From the NCBI RefSeq assembly GCF_021440195.1, contig NZ_JAJTSZ010000003.1, positions 434,001-498,000 on the forward strand: a DNA stretch of 64,000 nt, in the 5' to 3' direction. Origin of the DNA: Dyadobacter sp. CY356. Lineage in GTDB: Bacteria > Bacteroidota > Bacteroidia > Cytophagales > Spirosomataceae. Positions 43,839-53,434 of the stretch are shown here, one piece after another; within the stretch, counting starts at the first letter, position 1; each line of letters opens with the position of its first letter. A program made the position numbers and the translations under genes. The notes under the pieces are model-generated. The model searched no databases. It saw only the letters and a list, made by a program, of their open reading frames with translations, and was not told the DNA's origin.

Positions 43839-44399
43839 TTAATTTTTTGAGGCAATACGTGGTTTCCAGGTAACTTCCTCAATTCCGAGCTCAAAAGTCA
43901 TAGCGCGGCATAACATAAAAAGGTAGTCAGACAGGCGGTTAAGGTATTTTACCACGCTTTCTTCAACTTCTTCCTGCGTTTGTAAGTGGATCACGCCACG
44001 TTCGGCCCGGCGGCAAACGGTACGGGCTACATGACCAAATGATACGGATTGATGGCCTCCCGGAAGCACAAAGGCACGAAGCGCAGGAACGACCGCATCA
44101 ATTTTATCCATTTCCTCTTCCAGAACCTTGATATCATTCTCTGACAGGTCGGGAAGAATTTTCTTTGTTTGCTCTGGTTCAGAAGCCAAATGAGAGCCAA
44201 TCGTAAACAATCTGTCCTGGATTTCTTTCAATAAATCACGACGGTTTTCATTGACAGGCTGATCACGGAGCAGACCGATGTAACTGTTCAATTCGTCAAC
44301 GGTTCCATAAGCTTCAATACGGATATGAGCCTTGCTGAGTCTTGTACCACCGATTAGAGAAGTCGTGCCTTTATCGCCGGTTTTGGTATATATTTTCAT
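43839..44399 (-). CDS. Cob(I)alamin adenosyltransferase, PduO type
   Basis: 186 residues. It transfers the adenosyl group of ATP to Co(I) corrinoids to form the coenzyme. Landmarks are the ATP loop YTKTGDKGTTSLIGGTR at residues 4-20, IEAYGTVDELNSYIG at 28-42, FVLPGG near 110 and the RTVCRRAERGV block near 130, all of the PduO rather than CobA (BtuR) family. It is not physically joined to the cobN/cobB/btuB group 14 kb away, but completes the late cobalamin steps visible in the window. It carries no riboswitch of its own. Confidence 0.93.
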   Translation of the reverse strand: MKIYTKTGDKGTTSLIGGTRLSKAHIRIEAYGTVDELNSYIGLLRDQPVNENRRDLLKEIQDRLFTIGSHLASEPEQTKKILPDLSENDIKVLEEEMDKIDAVVPALRAFVLPGGHQSVSFGHVARTVCRRAERGVIHLQTQEEVEESVVKYLNRLSDYLFMLCRAMTFELGIEEVTWKPRIASKN

Positions 44400-44642
44400 T
44401 GAAAAGATGATGGTTATAAATTGTTTCGGTACGCTGTACCTTTATGTATCGGAACGACAATTACAATGCTACAAATATTACGCCGCTCTGCGGCTTATCA
44501 ATTGAAATGTTATGAAATATTGATGGAGTGAGATTAATAAATTCATATACTCACATAGTGATTAGGTTTTGGAAAGTCTCCAACCTAATTTTGCACCCGA
44601 ATTTATGGCGAAAACAGAAAAGATAAGGAGGATTATTATTTC

Positions 44643-45167
44643 ATGAAAATTGGAACATTTAGTATAAAAGTATGGCGTTGGTTCTCGATGCTGTTTGTTA
44701 TCGGCTCGTTGATGTGGACATATTCTGTTTTCCCAGAGCAGGTTGCAGTGGATTTTGCAGCTTCGGGGCTGGCAGAAATTTATGTCAATAAAGAACATTT
44801 GTTTTATATTATTATGGGTTTTTTCATCCTGAATAATGTAGTGATCAGTGCATTTGCAAAACGGATTCCCAAAATTGAAGCTTCGCATTTTCCTATTCCC
44901 AATAGAAAAATTTGGGCTCTGCCTCAGTATAGACCTTTATTGAACGAACACTTAATTAACTGGTTGTTTTGTATTGTGGCCGGGATTAACACGGTGATCG
45001 GATTTAGTCTTCTTGCATTGGCAACCATCAACAGCAATCAGTTTAAACTAAGCGTTTTTGATTTTGTATGGGTTTCTTATTTGGGACTTGCGCTGTTGTT
45101 ATTGATTTTCCTTTTTCCACTACGTTTTTTAAAAACACCAACACCGGAAGAGGAAGATACTTACTAA
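44643..45167 (+). CDS. Integral membrane protein, four hydrophobic segments
   Basis: 174 residues. The first segment is WRWFSMLFVIGSLMWTYSVF, followed by PEQVAVDFAASGLAEIYVNK, a phrase that resembles DUF1648-type membrane proteins. Segments near residues 55-70, 105-130 and 140-160 complete four helices. The role is unknown. A TAATTTTG box (44586-44593) about 50 bases upstream may be its -7 element. queA begins 6 bases after its stop, so both are one transcript. Confidence 0.65.
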   Translation: MKIGTFSIKVWRWFSMLFVIGSLMWTYSVFPEQVAVDFAASGLAEIYVNKEHLFYIIMGFFILNNVVISAFAKRIPKIEASHFPIPNRKIWALPQYRPLLNEHLINWLFCIVAGINTVIGFSLLALATINSNQFKLSVFDFVWVSYLGLALLLLIFLFPLRFLKTPTPEEEDTY

Positions 45168-45173
45168 GATCAG

Positions 45174-46406
45174 ATGGAAAATAATTGGCTGGAAAGGGCT
45201 GAATCTATTCGTATAGAATCCTTTAATTATGATTTGCCTGACGAGCGTATTGCACGTTATCCATTAGATCCACGTGATAGCTCCAAACTTTTAGTTTATA
45301 ATCAGGGCAATATTCAACACCAGAAATTTACGGATCTGGTTGAAAATCTGCCGGAAAATACGCTTCTGGTTTTTAATGATACCAAAGTAATTCCTGCGCG
45401 CGCTTACTTCCAAAAGGAAACCGGTGCTACAATTGAAATCCTTTTATTACACCCCGAATTACCGACAAGGATCATTAACGATGCAATGCTCGTCCGTGAT
45501 TTCTGCGTTTGGGAATGTATGATTGGCAATAAAAAGCGTTTTAAATTGACTGATACGCTTTCTACGGATCTGATGGTAAACGGTTTATCTGTGAAACTCA
45601 GGGTTGCTTATCATGATTATGAAAAAAATCATGTCAGACTTTGGTGGGATCAGGATATTGAATTTCTCGATATTGTGCAGGCACTGGGCGAAATTCCTCT
45701 GCCGCCATATCTTAAAAGAGATACGGAAGAAGGAGATAAACAAACCTATCAAACCGTATATGCGCGCCAGAACGGAGCGGTAGCAGCGCCAACTGCCGGA
45801 CTACATTTTACGGAAAATGTTTTCAGTAATCTGGCCAAAAAGGGTATCCGGCGCTCATTTCTTACCTTACACGTAGGAGCCGGCACGTTTCAGCCAATAA
45901 AAGCGAACTCGGTTACGGAGCATAAAATGCATTCCGAACAGGTTGTATATTCCCGTCAGTTAATTGACGAACTGCTTAAAAATACTGAATCCATCGTTCC
46001 TGTTGGCACCACTTCATTGCGGTCACTGGAAAGTTTGTACTGGTATGGCGTAAAATTGTTCAGAGCTGAAACAACAGTTTTCAACATTGAAAAACTTTAT
46101 CCATACCCGTTTTCGCCGGATGAACTTCCGACAGCTCACGAATCGTTAACAGCAATTGCTAATTATATGGATTCGGAGAAACTGGATGAAATTGTTGGTG
46201 AAACGGAGATCTTTATATTTCCTGGATATAAGTTTCGTTTGTGCAAAGGATTGATAACCAATTATCATCAGCCTGGCTCAACGTTGATTTTATTGGTAGC
46301 AGCTTTGGTAGGAGAGGATTGGCAGCGGATATATAAAGAGGCAATGGATAATGGGTATCGGTTTTTGAGTTATGGGGATAGTTCTTTGTTGTGGCGGGGT
46401 GAATAA
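45174..46406 (+). CDS. queA: S-adenosylmethionine:tRNA ribosyltransferase-isomerase
   Basis: 410 residues. It moves the ribosyl part of SAM onto 7-aminomethyl-deazaguanine in tRNA, the step that yields epoxyqueuosine. Family landmarks: FNYDLPDERIARYPLDPRDS near residue 13, LLVFNDTKVIPARAY near residue 62, IPLPPYLKRDTEEGD near residue 175, YQTVYARQNGAVAAPTAGLH near residue 192, THVGAGTF-like LHVGAGTFQPI, and the C-terminal ITNYHQPGSTLILLVAA. Length is slightly above the usual 350, mainly through insertions. It shares a transcript with the membrane-protein gene upstream. Confidence 0.95.
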   Translation: MENNWLERAESIRIESFNYDLPDERIARYPLDPRDSSKLLVYNQGNIQHQKFTDLVENLPENTLLVFNDTKVIPARAYFQKETGATIEILLLHPELPTRIINDAMLVRDFCVWECMIGNKKRFKLTDTLSTDLMVNGLSVKLRVAYHDYEKNHVRLWWDQDIEFLDIVQALGEIPLPPYLKRDTEEGDKQTYQTVYARQNGAVAAPTAGLHFTENVFSNLAKKGIRRSFLTLHVGAGTFQPIKANSVTEHKMHSEQVVYSRQLIDELLKNTESIVPVGTTSLRSLESLYWYGVKLFRAETTVFNIEKLYPYPFSPDELPTAHESLTAIANYMDSEKLDEIVGETEIFIFPGYKFRLCKGLITNYHQPGSTLILLVAALVGEDWQRIYKEAMDNGYRFLSYGDSSLLWRGE

Positions 46407-46457
46407 TGACTTTATGATAGAAACAGCGTATTATATTTAAAATATTAATACGATCAT

Positions 46458-47039
46458 ATGTCGGGCAAAAATAATAATCTTTCCAAGTTATTGAGGTTCA
46501 GGAAAATAAATGGAGCCCGATGTGAATGTTATAATGGGCATTTATTTATACTTCCAGAAGAATCGGGGAATCACAATAGAATAATTCATAGCATTATAAA
46601 ATCCTTTAATGTAGCTATTCCTCAATCACAATCAATTTTTGCGGCTGAAAATGTGATTTTGGAAACTGTTGAAAATTATTTCAGCTCTGATGTGATGTTG
46701 ATACAACAATCAGAAGGCATTACTACAAAAACAATTGCACGCCGGCCATTTCTTTTGGCAGAGGTGAGCTCAGAATTTTCATCCGGCCGTGATAGGGGAT
46801 ATAAGCTTAGGGAATATCTCAAAATTTCTTCTTTACAATACTACCTGCTCGTTTCTCAATACGAATGTTATGTTGAGCTTTACACAAAAACAGATCAGGA
46901 AGGCGTCTGGACTTATCAGTCCTTTAAGAAACCAGATGCAATTATTTCTTTTGATCTCTTAGATTTTACAATGCCGGTTTCAGCTGTTTATGAAGGGATT
47001 GTATTTCTGGATGAGGAGAAACCGGAGTTTGAGATTTAG
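46458..47039 (+). CDS. Uma2-family (DUF820) putative nuclease
   Basis: 193 residues with the PD-(D/E)XK-like Uma2 fold: VILETVENYFSSDVMLIQQ (catalytic Asp), PFLLAEVSSEFSSGRDRGYK (catalytic Glu, then the usual D--YKL-EY phrase) and LQYYLLVSQYECYVELY. Such genes are numerous in cyanobacteria and present in Cytophagales; their cellular function is not established. It is a single gene convergent with a broken BRO-family gene. Confidence 0.85.
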   Translation: MSGKNNNLSKLLRFRKINGARCECYNGHLFILPEESGNHNRIIHSIIKSFNVAIPQSQSIFAAENVILETVENYFSSDVMLIQQSEGITTKTIARRPFLLAEVSSEFSSGRDRGYKLREYLKISSLQYYLLVSQYECYVELYTKTDQEGVWTYQSFKKPDAIISFDLLDFTMPVSAVYEGIVFLDEEKPEFEI

Positions 47040-47047
47040 TCATTTCC

Positions 47048-47870
47048 CTATGAGATTTCGTTTATACTCGCTGTTGGAGGTAAAAAGTTATCACCTGTTA
47101 CAACACTTTTCCCAGTTTGCCCTTCAAGTTCTTTTCTTGCGTTTTTAGCTACTGAACCACCTTTTTTGCTTGCTTTTGCATTCTCATTAAGGCCTTGTGC
47201 TTGTTCACTTTCTGCAATTTGTCTTGTTGATAATTCAGCTAAGGCGTGAAAATTAGCTCTGCCTCACTCATGTGGTCGCGAAGAATTTGGGTCTTCAAAC
47301 CTTTCAAGTCTTTATGTTTTTTTACTGTTAATCCTGTCCATTCTTCATGAATAATGTTGGTTAACAAAGCAAACTCATCTTTTTTTTCGACGCCGCTATC
47401 TTTCCAGTAATCCGTTAATTTATTCCGGGTTTCTTGTCCGCTCATTCTTTGCTGAATCCATTTTTCACTTCGACCCAGTTTTTGCCAGTTTTCTCTTGCA
47501 CGGTCCAGACTTTGTTCCGGATTTGCAATTTCCTGCATACGCTCGTAACCAACTTTTGCAAGCCATTGTTTAAAAGGTTCGGCTTTTGGAGATGGGACGG
47601 ATTGAATAATTCTTAAAAGTTGTTCAGTATCAGCAACATCCTTTAAACGCATTTTTCCGTCCGCTGCAACCATTTTCAAAGCGTGACAGTTTGTCACGGT
47701 TTGATTTCCTTCTTTTTTTAAGCGCTCTTTTAGTTTGCGCCAATAGGCCAGCGGATCGATACTTTCCGTAAGAATGGATACAACATCCGTAATAGAAAAT
47801 ACCAAACCTCTTTCTCTGCATCCCAATGGCTACGAACTTTCTTTTCTTCAAATAATTTAATATTGCTCAT
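47048..47870 (-). pseudogene. BRO-N family gene broken by two frameshifts
   Basis: Reading from the ATG at 47870, the protein begins MSNIKLFEEKKVRSHWDAEK and then loses frame at VWYF near 47797, where a run of four T probably lacked one T. The main frame continues FSITDVVSILTESIDPLAYW, a BRO-N domain, through VTNCHALKMVAADGKMR and NIIHEEWTGL to MSEAELIFT. It shifts again near 47245, where one G seems lost. The third frame gives ALAELSTRQIAESEQAQGLN, then GGSVAKNARKELEGQTGKSV, and stops at 47048. The three pieces together give a full-length protein of this family (about 270 residues). Such BRO/antirepressor-like proteins are often phage or mobile-element linked. Confidence 0.85.
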
Positions 47871-48006
47871 GTCAAAATTGCTGATGAATTTGATTTATAA
47901 TCCCGATTAAACTGGTCAGATTTAATATAAATCAAATATACAATTTAGCTTTTGCACCTCCTTGTTGAAAGTTGATATAAGCAAAATTTGAATAAAATGT
48001 AAAGGA

Positions 48007-49773
48007 TTATTTAATCCCAACCACTTCACTCACCGCTGAAACCCCATTCTCATCAAAAGTTTCAATAGCAAAATAGTATGGCACGCCAACATTCAAAGCC
48101 CGCAGTTCAAATGTATTTGGCTCGTCATTCCAGAATTGATAGGTTTGATATAATTTGTCAGGAGCAATGCCCCATAGTACGTTATAACCCACGGCACCTG
48201 GTACTTTCTCCCAGCTCAAATCTACATTTCGCTGATCTTTCTGGCGAACGGCTGTAAATTTTCGAGGTGTGGCAGGTATTTTTCCAAAACCATTTCCGAA
48301 AACCCTGATTTCACTTATTGCTAAAACGGGAGAAGCAACATGAACATGTTCATACCGGACATAACGCGCCTTTACAGGTTTCTTCAATTCGATATAAGCA
48401 CAAGGACGGTCGCGTTTTGGTTCTTTACTTAGATCACTTACAACCTCCCATTTTTTACCGTCAGGGGAAACCAGAATTTTAAATTCAGTATATACCTGTT
48501 CCGGCTTGTTATCAAAAATATCAGATTTGTAGTCCGTATAATTTATCTGAATGGCTTTTACTTCCTGTTCTTTTAGCAGATCGACCGTGAGTGTTTCGCC
48601 AGGTTTATTTTGTTTCGCTGCCCAGAAGGTCCGCGGATTTTCATCAGTGATTTTACTGGCTGACATAGTATCCAGTGTGGATGATGCCGTAACTGGTTTT
48701 TTATAAGACAAAAGCATCCAGCCTGTAAACAATTCATCGCCTTTTCCATTCCACTTTTTCGTAGTCATTTTATGTGGAAAATCGCCGAAACGCGTGTTGG
48801 CAAACATTTGTCCATCTTTATCAAAACCCGCCGGATGCATCACAATGCGCCTTTCCATCGCCCAGTTTAATCCGATCCAGGATGTGCCTGTGTTCCAGTA
48901 ATTGCCATAATTATCCTGAAATGTATTCCCATGCCCTGCGCCAGTCGCGAATCCTCCGGGTTTGTAAGAAACCGGATTATATGGCGCATATGTAAATTGG
49001 CCGAGCGGATCATCTGCTACATAAGTGCCGTTGGCATATACATTATATTCCGTCCCCGGCGCGCCGTATTGCAGATAATATTTTCCTTTATATTTTGTCA
49101 TCCAGGCACCTTCTGTAAAAGGTTTGAAAGGATCTGAATGATTCGGGCCGAAGCGCTCCCAGCCATGTTCATATTGGTTTAGCCAGAACATGGATTTGTA
49201 CTGATCTTTGAAAGCCAGTTTTTTCGAATGATCTAGTTCCGCACCAAAAATCGGATAAACATTGGAAGAACCCCAATACATAAACCAGCGGTCTGTATCA
49301 GGATCGTGGAAAAGTGCAGGGTCCCAGGGGCCAATATCTTTGGGTAAACGCGGCGTCCAGCGATTATAGAATTCCCAGATTCCTTTTTCAGGGGCTACCG
49401 AATAAAGGATTGGACGGGATTCAAAAGTAGATTGAAATAGAAATAATGTATCCTTAACCGATACGGCGGCAGGTGCGCACATATCTTCAAAAGGCCAGCG
49501 ATTTGCCGTGATATACTTCCAGTTCAGCATATCCTTCGAGTGCCAGTATCCACCGGAAATGGTTACAAAAAGAAAATATTCTGACTTATGATTGACGATA
49601 ACCGGATCGGCCCCAGAGCGATAAGAAATCTTTTCATTCAACTGTTCAAAATTGTATTTATAATCAATATCCATTGGATTGCAGTATGTTGTCGGCTGCT
49701 GGGCAAAATCCGGATTTGAAACAATACAGAATAATGATGTGTAGAATAGTAAAATGTTTAGTTTGGATAGCAT
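48007..49773 (-). CDS. Family 43 glycoside hydrolase with discoidin-type and FN3 domains
   Basis: 588 residues with a signal peptide (to about FAQQ, residue 26). The propeller catalytic domain has the GH43-type acidic triad: D56 in SGADPVIV, D151 in GPWDPALF and E221 in TEGAWMTKY. Residues about 365-495 are an F5/8 type C (CBM32-like) domain (ASKITDENPRTFWAAKQNKP, ARYVRYEHVHVASPVLAISE). The last 85 residues are an FN3 domain (AVRQKDQRNVDLSWEKVPGA). The substrate is probably an arabinose-, xylose- or galactose-containing glycan; the subfamily is not decided. It is secreted or surface-located and monocistronic. Confidence 0.85.
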   Translation of the reverse strand: MLSKLNILLFYTSLFCIVSNPDFAQQPTTYCNPMDIDYKYNFEQLNEKISYRSGADPVIVNHKSEYFLFVTISGGYWHSKDMLNWKYITANRWPFEDMCAPAAVSVKDTLFLFQSTFESRPILYSVAPEKGIWEFYNRWTPRLPKDIGPWDPALFHDPDTDRWFMYWGSSNVYPIFGAELDHSKKLAFKDQYKSMFWLNQYEHGWERFGPNHSDPFKPFTEGAWMTKYKGKYYLQYGAPGTEYNVYANGTYVADDPLGQFTYAPYNPVSYKPGGFATGAGHGNTFQDNYGNYWNTGTSWIGLNWAMERRIVMHPAGFDKDGQMFANTRFGDFPHKMTTKKWNGKGDELFTGWMLLSYKKPVTASSTLDTMSASKITDENPRTFWAAKQNKPGETLTVDLLKEQEVKAIQINYTDYKSDIFDNKPEQVYTEFKILVSPDGKKWEVVSDLSKEPKRDRPCAYIELKKPVKARYVRYEHVHVASPVLAISEIRVFGNGFGKIPATPRKFTAVRQKDQRNVDLSWEKVPGAVGYNVLWGIAPDKLYQTYQFWNDEPNTFELRALNVGVPYYFAIETFDENGVSAVSEVVGIK

Positions 49774-49891
49774 GTGGATGATATTTTTATTTAATAATTT
49801 CTTTTTATAGTTCTAAAATAAACAATCTAATTTACATTAATGCAGGAATTGATTTCTAATTTCATACATCAAACCAGATAGCTTTCCTAAA

Positions 49892-49924
49892 TCTGCGACG
49901 TTTACCAAAATCAATCTATCTTTG
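49892..49924 (+). promoter_or_regulatory. tyrS promoter
   Basis: TCTG at 49892-49895, 21 bases, then TATCTTTG at 49917-49924, a full match to TAnnTTTG, ending 35 bases before the ATG at 49960. Confidence 0.5.
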
Positions 49925-49959
49925 CAGCTTGATTTTAAAAATTGCCAAATAGTATAAAA

Positions 49960-51261
49960 ATGAGAACCGATTTCATTGAAGAATTGCGCTGGCGCGGGAT
50001 GTTGCACGACATGATGCCAGGAACGGATGAGCAACTTAATAAAGAAATGACCGCCGGTTATATCGGTTTTGACCCAACGGCTGCTTCCCTTCATATCGGT
50101 AATCTGGCGACTGTCATGTTGCTTGTTCACTTACAAAAGGCAGGACATAAGCCAATCGCATTAATTGGAGGAGCGACAGGAATGATCGGTGATCCGTCTT
50201 TTAAAGCAGCAGAGCGTTCTTTTTTAGATGAGGATACATTGCATATCAATCAGGAAGGAATCCGTAAACAATTAGAGCAATTCCTTGATTTTGATTGTGG
50301 TGAAAATTCCGCTGAGATGGTTAACAACTACGACTGGTTCAAAGAAATTGGATTTCTTCAGTTCCTTCGTGAGGCCGGTAAATATTTGTCGGTTAACTAT
50401 ATGATGTCTAAGGATTCTGTTAAAAAACGCCTGGAAACGGGAATTTCTTTTACCGAATTCTCATACCAGCTTTTGCAGGGCTACGATTTTTATCATTTAT
50501 ACAAACATAAAAACGTCCGTTTGCAAATGGGCGGTTCGGATCAGTGGGGAAATATCACAACCGGAACGGAAATTATTCGACGTAAGGAAGGAGATGAGGA
50601 AGGTTATTTCAAAGCTTATGCTTTAACAACGCCTCTGGTTACGAAATCGGACGGATCGAAATTTGGGAAAAGCGAAGGTGGAAATATCTGGCTGGATGCC
50701 GCCAGAACTTCACCTTTTGAATTTTACCAATTCTGGTTAAATCAAAGTGACGAAGATTCTCCAAGATATTTGCGTGTTTTTTCTCTTAAATCAAAAGAAG
50801 AAATTGAAGCTTTGGAAAGTAGTCATGCTGCTGAACCACATCTGAGAATCATGCAAAAGGCTTTGGCAGCCGAGCTGACAACAAGAATCCACTCAGAACG
50901 CGATTACCAATTGGTATTAAAAGCATCAGATGTTTTGTTTGGAAAAGCTACTTTGGAAACGCTGCAAAGTATAGCGATTGACGAATTTGATACAATTTTT
51001 AACGGAGTACCCCAAACAGAAATTCCCCGTGCAGATTGGGATTCAAGTGCAAATGTGCTTGACCTGATCTCAACTGTAACGAATGCAGAAATATATCCGT
51101 CAAAAGGTGAAGCGCGTCGTGCGTTGCAACAAAACGCGGTTAGTATTAATAAAGTAAAAGTTTCGTCGCCGGAACAGTCTCTTGCTGATTTTCAACTATT
51201 ACAAGACCGATTTATTCTTGTATCAAAGGGCAAGAAAAATCATTTAATCAGAGTTTTGTAA
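49960..51261 (+). CDS. tyrS: Tyrosyl-tRNA synthetase
   Basis: 433 residues from the ATG at 49960 (MRTDFIEELRWRGML); a TTG six codons upstream is not needed. It is a class I synthetase that charges tRNA-Tyr. The HIGH-type motif HIGN is at residues 45-48 and the KMSKS-type motif is KFGKS near residue 230. The tyrosine pocket region YDFYHLYKHKNVRLQMGGSD is normal, and an S4-type RNA-binding domain closes the protein (YPSKGEARRALQQNAVSINK). It is monocistronic, with a promoter and a terminator visible. Confidence 0.96.
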   Translation: MRTDFIEELRWRGMLHDMMPGTDEQLNKEMTAGYIGFDPTAASLHIGNLATVMLLVHLQKAGHKPIALIGGATGMIGDPSFKAAERSFLDEDTLHINQEGIRKQLEQFLDFDCGENSAEMVNNYDWFKEIGFLQFLREAGKYLSVNYMMSKDSVKKRLETGISFTEFSYQLLQGYDFYHLYKHKNVRLQMGGSDQWGNITTGTEIIRRKEGDEEGYFKAYALTTPLVTKSDGSKFGKSEGGNIWLDAARTSPFEFYQFWLNQSDEDSPRYLRVFSLKSKEEIEALESSHAAEPHLRIMQKALAAELTTRIHSERDYQLVLKASDVLFGKATLETLQSIAIDEFDTIFNGVPQTEIPRADWDSSANVLDLISTVTNAEIYPSKGEARRALQQNAVSINKVKVSSPEQSLADFQLLQDRFILVSKGKKNHLIRVL

Positions 51262-51276
51262 TCCGACAGGTTTTAT

Positions 51277-51322
51277 AATAAACAAAGGCGAAATGATCGA
51301 TTCATTTCGCTTTTGTTTATTT
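51277..51322. terminator. Terminator after tyrS
   Basis: Arms of about 20 bases (AATAAACAAAGGCGAAATGA and its near-complement) around TCGAT, ending in T-rich sequence, between the convergent tyrS and acetyltransferase genes. Confidence 0.8.
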
Positions 51323-51334
51323 ATATCTGACTAG

Positions 51335-51802
51335 CTATCTAATCGTAAAACTCATATCAACATAGGACGGTTCATTTAAAGAAAACCCGGCCTTTTGATA
51401 CAGATTTATAGCGGATTTATTTTTCTGGTTTACAGAAAGAATTGTTGTTTTGCAATTTTTACTTCTAAGCCATTTCAGACTTTCCAGCAATATGGAATAG
51501 CCTATACCTTTTTTTCGATCTTCGGGTAAAACAAAAAACTCATTAATATAGGCCACTTTTTGGTTTGCCTTTTCAATGCTTAAAAAACCATATCCCACGA
51601 TTTTCTTTTCTCTCTTACAAATGATGTATGTACAATTATCATCCTCTAAAAATTTGCGGAGATATCTTTTATTCCTGGTGTTTGCTTTATCAGCGTCGTA
51701 AACTTCATTTTTTTCTTCAGCCAGGTATTTGTAAAATTCGTCTACTGTTATAATCAGACTTCTAAAGTCTTCTATGGTCGCATTTTCATATTTTAAAGTC
51801 AT
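51335..51802 (-). CDS. GNAT-family N-acetyltransferase
   Basis: 155 residues with the GNAT fold. The acetyl-CoA motif A is FFVLPEDRKKGIGYSILLES (residues 89-108, with R/Q-x-x-G-x-G/A as RKKGIG). Motif B has SVNQKNKSAINLYQKAGF. The substrate is unknown; the closest general types act on small amines or protein N-termini. It is a cytoplasmic single gene. Confidence 0.85.
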   Translation of the reverse strand: MTLKYENATIEDFRSLIITVDEFYKYLAEEKNEVYDADKANTRNKRYLRKFLEDDNCTYIICKREKKIVGYGFLSIEKANQKVAYINEFFVLPEDRKKGIGYSILLESLKWLRSKNCKTTILSVNQKNKSAINLYQKAGFSLNEPSYVDMSFTIR

Positions 51803-51856
51803 TTAAGTTTTTAAAATAAGACTAAAAGACCCGTTGCTAGTAACGAAATGTCGGAT

Positions 51857-52672
51857 TTATTTCTTCCCGGAAAACGAATTCAAAATGGGTGCCGCAGTTG
51901 GATTATATTGATATGTTTGCCAGGTTTCATCCTGATATATTTCGACTACTCTATAACCTTTGTAAGTTGTACCCCAATTTCCGCCGAAGTGTCCATCAAA
52001 GAAATATGGTTTTCCACCCAGGTTTTTCTGGCTGTCCTGGTCGTGATCATGGCCGTGAAAAATTGCTTTTACATTAGGCGTTTTTTCAAACAATGCAGTT
52101 ACTTCCTTGCAGGCTACGCCACCGGAAGTCCATTTTTCGGGTGTGATATGTAAGAAAATATAAATTCCTTTTGCAGTAGAATATTTATCGATTTCAGACT
52201 TTAACCATTGAATATCAGGACAAACGTATTCTCCTTTTTCATTGGAAGTATCGCCCAGAATAAAAGCATATTCTCCTTTGGCAAAACTATGGTTGGTAGG
52301 ATAGCCCCAGGTGCTTTGCCATACATCAACACCTACTTTATCATGATTCCCCCGTGTTACATAATAAGGAACGCGAAGATTTTCGAATGTAGATTTAACG
52401 TCATACAAAAGCGTCGGATCATCATGAATTAAATCGCCGTTGATAACGGTAAAATCCACGCCTTTTTGCACTTTTTCCTGATTTATCCAGCCAATTAAAT
52501 CACTGTGGTATGCTTTGAAATCTGTATCCGGCTGACCATAATGGCCGTCGGATGCAACAATAAAGCGTAGAGCCAATTTAGCAGCACCTGGCTCATTTTT
52601 AGTTAAATTCAAAAAGGGCAGTCCGGATATTGCTGGGAAAAATTTTAAAAAAGTACGTCTTTCAAAAATCAT
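51857..52672 (-). CDS. Calcineurin-like metallophosphoesterase, Tat-type signal
   Basis: 271 residues from the ATG at 52672 (MIFERRTFLKFF). ERRTFLKF followed by a hydrophobic stretch is a twin-arginine-like signal, so the folded metalloenzyme would be exported. The five metallophosphoesterase motifs are visible: VASDGHYG, INGDLIHD, TRGNHDK, LHITP and FHGHDHDQ. The substrate (phosphodiester or nucleotide) is not predictable. It is convergent with the acetyltransferase region and divergent from recX. Confidence 0.85.
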   Translation of the reverse strand: MIFERRTFLKFFPAISGLPFLNLTKNEPGAAKLALRFIVASDGHYGQPDTDFKAYHSDLIGWINQEKVQKGVDFTVINGDLIHDDPTLLYDVKSTFENLRVPYYVTRGNHDKVGVDVWQSTWGYPTNHSFAKGEYAFILGDTSNEKGEYVCPDIQWLKSEIDKYSTAKGIYIFLHITPEKWTSGGVACKEVTALFEKTPNVKAIFHGHDHDQDSQKNLGGKPYFFDGHFGGNWGTTYKGYRVVEIYQDETWQTYQYNPTAAPILNSFSGKK

Positions 52673-52803
52673 ATAGGTCAATCGTTTAGGGGGCAATGCG
52701 GATTTTTTAAGGATGTTTTACCAAAAATAGTTATTCATAGTTGATATTTTATCTTTATTCTTGCGTCTCATTGTCAAATAAACTTTATCACTTCAATTTC
52801 AGT

Positions 52804-53259
52804 ATGGATCGTCTCATTCTTCAAAAAGCGGCCTCTTATTGTGCCTATCAGGAAAGGACTCAGGATGAGGTGCGGAAGCGGTTACAGAAGTGGGAAGTAT
52901 GGGGAGAAGAAGCGGATGAGATCATAGCTGAGCTGATCACCATGAATTATTTGAGTGAAGAGCGTTTTGCCAAGACCTATGCAGGCGGGAAATTCAGAAT
53001 GAAAAACTGGGGCAAAATGAAAATTAAACAGGAACTTCATCGTCGCGGACTTACAGATTACAGCATTCAGCAAGGAATGAAAGAGATTCCGGAACAGGCA
53101 TATCAAACGGGTTTGAAAGAATTGTTAACCAAAAAAAGAGAACTTCTGGCCAGGACAGAAACGGACAAATTTAAACTCAGGCAAAAACTAGCCCGCTTTG
53201 CATTGGGAAAAGGCTATGAAAGTGAGCTGGTCTGGAAAACAATCGAAGAGCTTGGATAG
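52804..53259 (+). CDS. recX: RecX-type regulator of RecA
   Basis: 151 residues from the ATG at 52804 (MDRLILQKAASYCAYQERTQ). Three helical RecX repeats are visible: ASYCAYQERTQDEVRKRLQK, EIIAELITMNYLSEERFAKT with the hallmark YAGGKFRMKNWGKMKIKQEL, and LRQKLARFALGKGYESELVW. RecX binds RecA filaments and limits strand exchange. An upstream ATG at 52741 is rejected because it adds low-complexity sequence. It is a single gene; recA is not in the window. Confidence 0.9.
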   Translation: MDRLILQKAASYCAYQERTQDEVRKRLQKWEVWGEEADEIIAELITMNYLSEERFAKTYAGGKFRMKNWGKMKIKQELHRRGLTDYSIQQGMKEIPEQAYQTGLKELLTKKRELLARTETDKFKLRQKLARFALGKGYESELVWKTIEELG

Positions 53260-53434
53260 TCTGTCCTAGTGGATAACAAAAATTGAAAAACGGGATAGTC
53301 ATTAAATTATAATATTTTAACTATTTTATTATAGGAAATTGCATCAAAAACAGCAAATTTTACTATATTCATTTACGATAATGGCTTGATAATTTAAGGA
53401 ATAAAAATATGCCCTAACCCGTCAGTGGCAAACG

